This document shows, piece after piece, positions 63,036-64,000 of a stretch of DNA of 64,000 nucleotides. The notes beneath the pieces were generated by a model, which saw nothing but the letters and a program-made list of their open reading frames with translations, did not search any database and was not told where the DNA came from. The translations under genes were made by a program, and so were the position numbers. The stretch covers positions 1 to 64,000 of the forward strand of contig CAMKSE010000017.1 of assembly GCA_946415365.1 (NCBI GenBank), given 5' to 3'. Every line of letters starts with the position of its first letter. Position 1 is the stretch's first letter. The DNA comes from an uncultured Prevotellaceae bacterium. Lineage in GTDB: Bacteria > Bacteroidota > Bacteroidia > Bacteroidales > Bacteroidaceae.

Positions 63036-63641
63036 TTATTCCAACGTGAGATTGCTCATAAAGTCTGCTTCCGACATGATTTCAATATCGTGCGTCGGGT
63101 CTTTCTTTTTGATGGAAAGTGCTTTTTTGTGCTTCCCGCTCAGCCCCGTGGCGTCCACGCGCTTCATATCTTGCTGGCCGACCACCAATATCTGCGTGTC
63201 AAGGTTAACACCTTCCTGCGGTATACCGCCAATGTCAGCAATTATCTGTTGCAATTCCAAACGAGTGCAGAGTGCCAATGTTCCTGTAAAGCAGATGTGC
63301 TTGCCGTAGAAATAGCTGTCTACGTCCACCTTGTTGGGGTCGCCCACAATATCCTTTGCGCTGGTTCCTGCACTGACAGCAGCAACAGAGCGTAATGGAC
63401 GGAAAAAGCCTGGGTCATAAAACTGCCCAAACGTAAAGCGGTATTTCTCCATCAGTTCCACAAACGATGACACCCCAGACCGCCGCAGGCATTCCAAGAA
63501 CACCTCCGCACAGGCTACGGCATCCGCTTTCGCGTCGTGATGATGCTCAAACGGTATTCCCAACGTCTCGCAGAGCGTCGGCAACTGATAGTTCATACAC
63601 TCTGTAATCACTTTCCTCGCCAACTGGAAACCTCCATACAG
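63036..63641 (-). pseudogene. Exonuclease-BRCT protein lacking its N-terminus
   Basis: The remaining codons (about 200) start at FQLARKVITECMNYQLPTLC and have IPFEHHHDAKADAVACAEVF, the third Exo motif of DnaQ-like enzymes. A BRCT domain follows (KHICFTGTLALCTRLELQQI, IADIGGIPQE, DTQILVVG). The first two exonuclease motifs (DFE and the H/D helix) are missing. The open frame continues upstream only as an overlap with the peptide gene at 63649. This looks like a 5' deletion of a gene for DNA-end processing. Confidence 0.75.
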
Positions 63642-63648
63642 CATAACA

Positions 63649-63858
63649 TTAATAGCAATAGATGTACCAGTCATCGCCATATTGACTCTGGAGGGTTGCT
63701 TCAACCTGAGCAGCACTCTTTCCTTCGAAATGTCCACTAAAGGAGTTTCCACCTCCACCAATACCGACATTACTACCGTGACAATAGAAACTATTGCCAC
63801 CATGAACAGATTTCATCTGTTCCTTTTTCATTTTGAATTTTTCTAAATTTGGTTTCAT
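63649..63858 (-). CDS. Double-glycine leader peptide (bacteriocin/RiPP precursor-like)
   Basis: The 69-aa product has an N-terminal leader, MKPNLEKFKMKKEQMKSVHGG, which matches the double-glycine leaders of peptides exported by PCAT-type transporters. The predicted core of 48 residues (NSFYCHGSNVGIGGGGNSFS, then GHFEGKSAAQ, ending DDWYIYCY) is rich in Gly, Ser, Asn and aromatics and has two Cys that could bond or be modified. No transporter or modification gene lies in the remaining 140 bp of the window. The stop abuts the exonuclease remnant. Confidence 0.7.
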   Translation of the reverse strand: MKPNLEKFKMKKEQMKSVHGGNSFYCHGSNVGIGGGGNSFSGHFEGKSAAQVEATLQSQYGDDWYIYCY

Positions 63859-63918
63859 TTTCTTTGAACTTTAAATTACAGCTTGAGGTTTAAGGTCACT
63901 CAGCTTTATTTTGGACCA

Positions 63919-63926
63919 TATCTTTG
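63919..63926 (+). promoter_or_regulatory. Isolated -7 box near the window end
   Basis: TATCTTTG followed by CAAAG on the plus strand. No gene follows within the window, so it may drive one beyond 64000. Confidence 0.4.
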
Positions 63927-64000
63927 CAAAGAATATTTCTATATGTATATCAGATCATCTATCGTATCAACTTCTGTTAATTCTCTTTGATTGACAATTA

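Overview
The window reads as a chromosomal segment of a Bacteroidales bacterium, most likely a Prevotella-type organism (Prevotella, Segatella or Xylanibacter). Genes are preceded by the Bacteroidota core promoter (TTTG near -33, TAnnTTTG near -7) rather than sigma-70 boxes. Four large SusC/TonB-type or OMP beta-barrel receptors, LytTR, ECF and WYL regulators, and HU, smalltalk and DUF4248 proteins point the same way. No rRNA, tRNA or CRISPR array was seen.

Layout. 0.4-6.2 kb: aminotransferase, Y-family polymerase with a short YolD-like partner, a TlpA/alpha-beta hydrolase fusion, and a ketopantoate reductase. 6.2-12.4 kb: two outer-membrane receptors around a membrane LytTR regulator; the first receptor is broken by an in-frame TAG. 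12.5-22.5 kb: small adaptive genes (acyltransferase, ECF sigma factor plus membrane partner, transglutaminase-like protein, GNATs, HEAT-like protein, GyrI-like protein, CDP-alcohol transferase, flavin reductase), a third receptor, and several gene remnants. 22.5-26.4 kb: HU fused to a chitobiase-like domain, smalltalk peptide, DUF4248 protein, then umuD-umuC. 26.6-34.5 kb: a defence-like island with candidate small RNAs, Vsr, an HhH/TM/helicase trio, a C5 methyltransferase and an MvaI/BcnI-like endonuclease. 34.6-42.4 kb: a mobile-element-like block with a structured leader, WYL regulator, seven small proteins, a BT4734/DUF3987 primase-helicase and an M15 peptidase. 42.5-53 kb: AraC-type regulators, PNPOx, S41 peptidase, class A beta-lactamase, MerR, GNAT, VOC, CAT-like and M28 genes. 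53-61.4 kb: an ECF sigma/anti-sigma/receptor trio, then two sensor proteins without an ATPase domain, DUF418 and SDR genes. 61.4-64 kb: a repeat-rich intergenic stretch, a small-RNA candidate, a coiled-coil membrane protein, an exonuclease remnant and a double-glycine peptide gene.

The strongest undescribed signals are non-coding. (1) A 77-bp promoter-bearing element recurs at least seven times, always just upstream of accessory or receptor genes and in the same orientation as the gene. (2) Two copies of a roughly 100-nt minus-strand small-RNA-like unit each have their own promoter and terminator. (3) Arrays with an exact 22-bp period occur at 24.2, 61.6 and 61.9 kb. (4) A heptamer repeat fills intergenic gaps and also sits inside two genes. 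Several genes look like deletion products: an acyltransferase missing its middle, an isochorismatase head joined to a peptidase, a GNAT tail joined to a promoter element, and a transglutaminase tail behind a receptor. This suggests frequent short-homology deletion in the region. All family names were assigned by reading motifs, without database searches.
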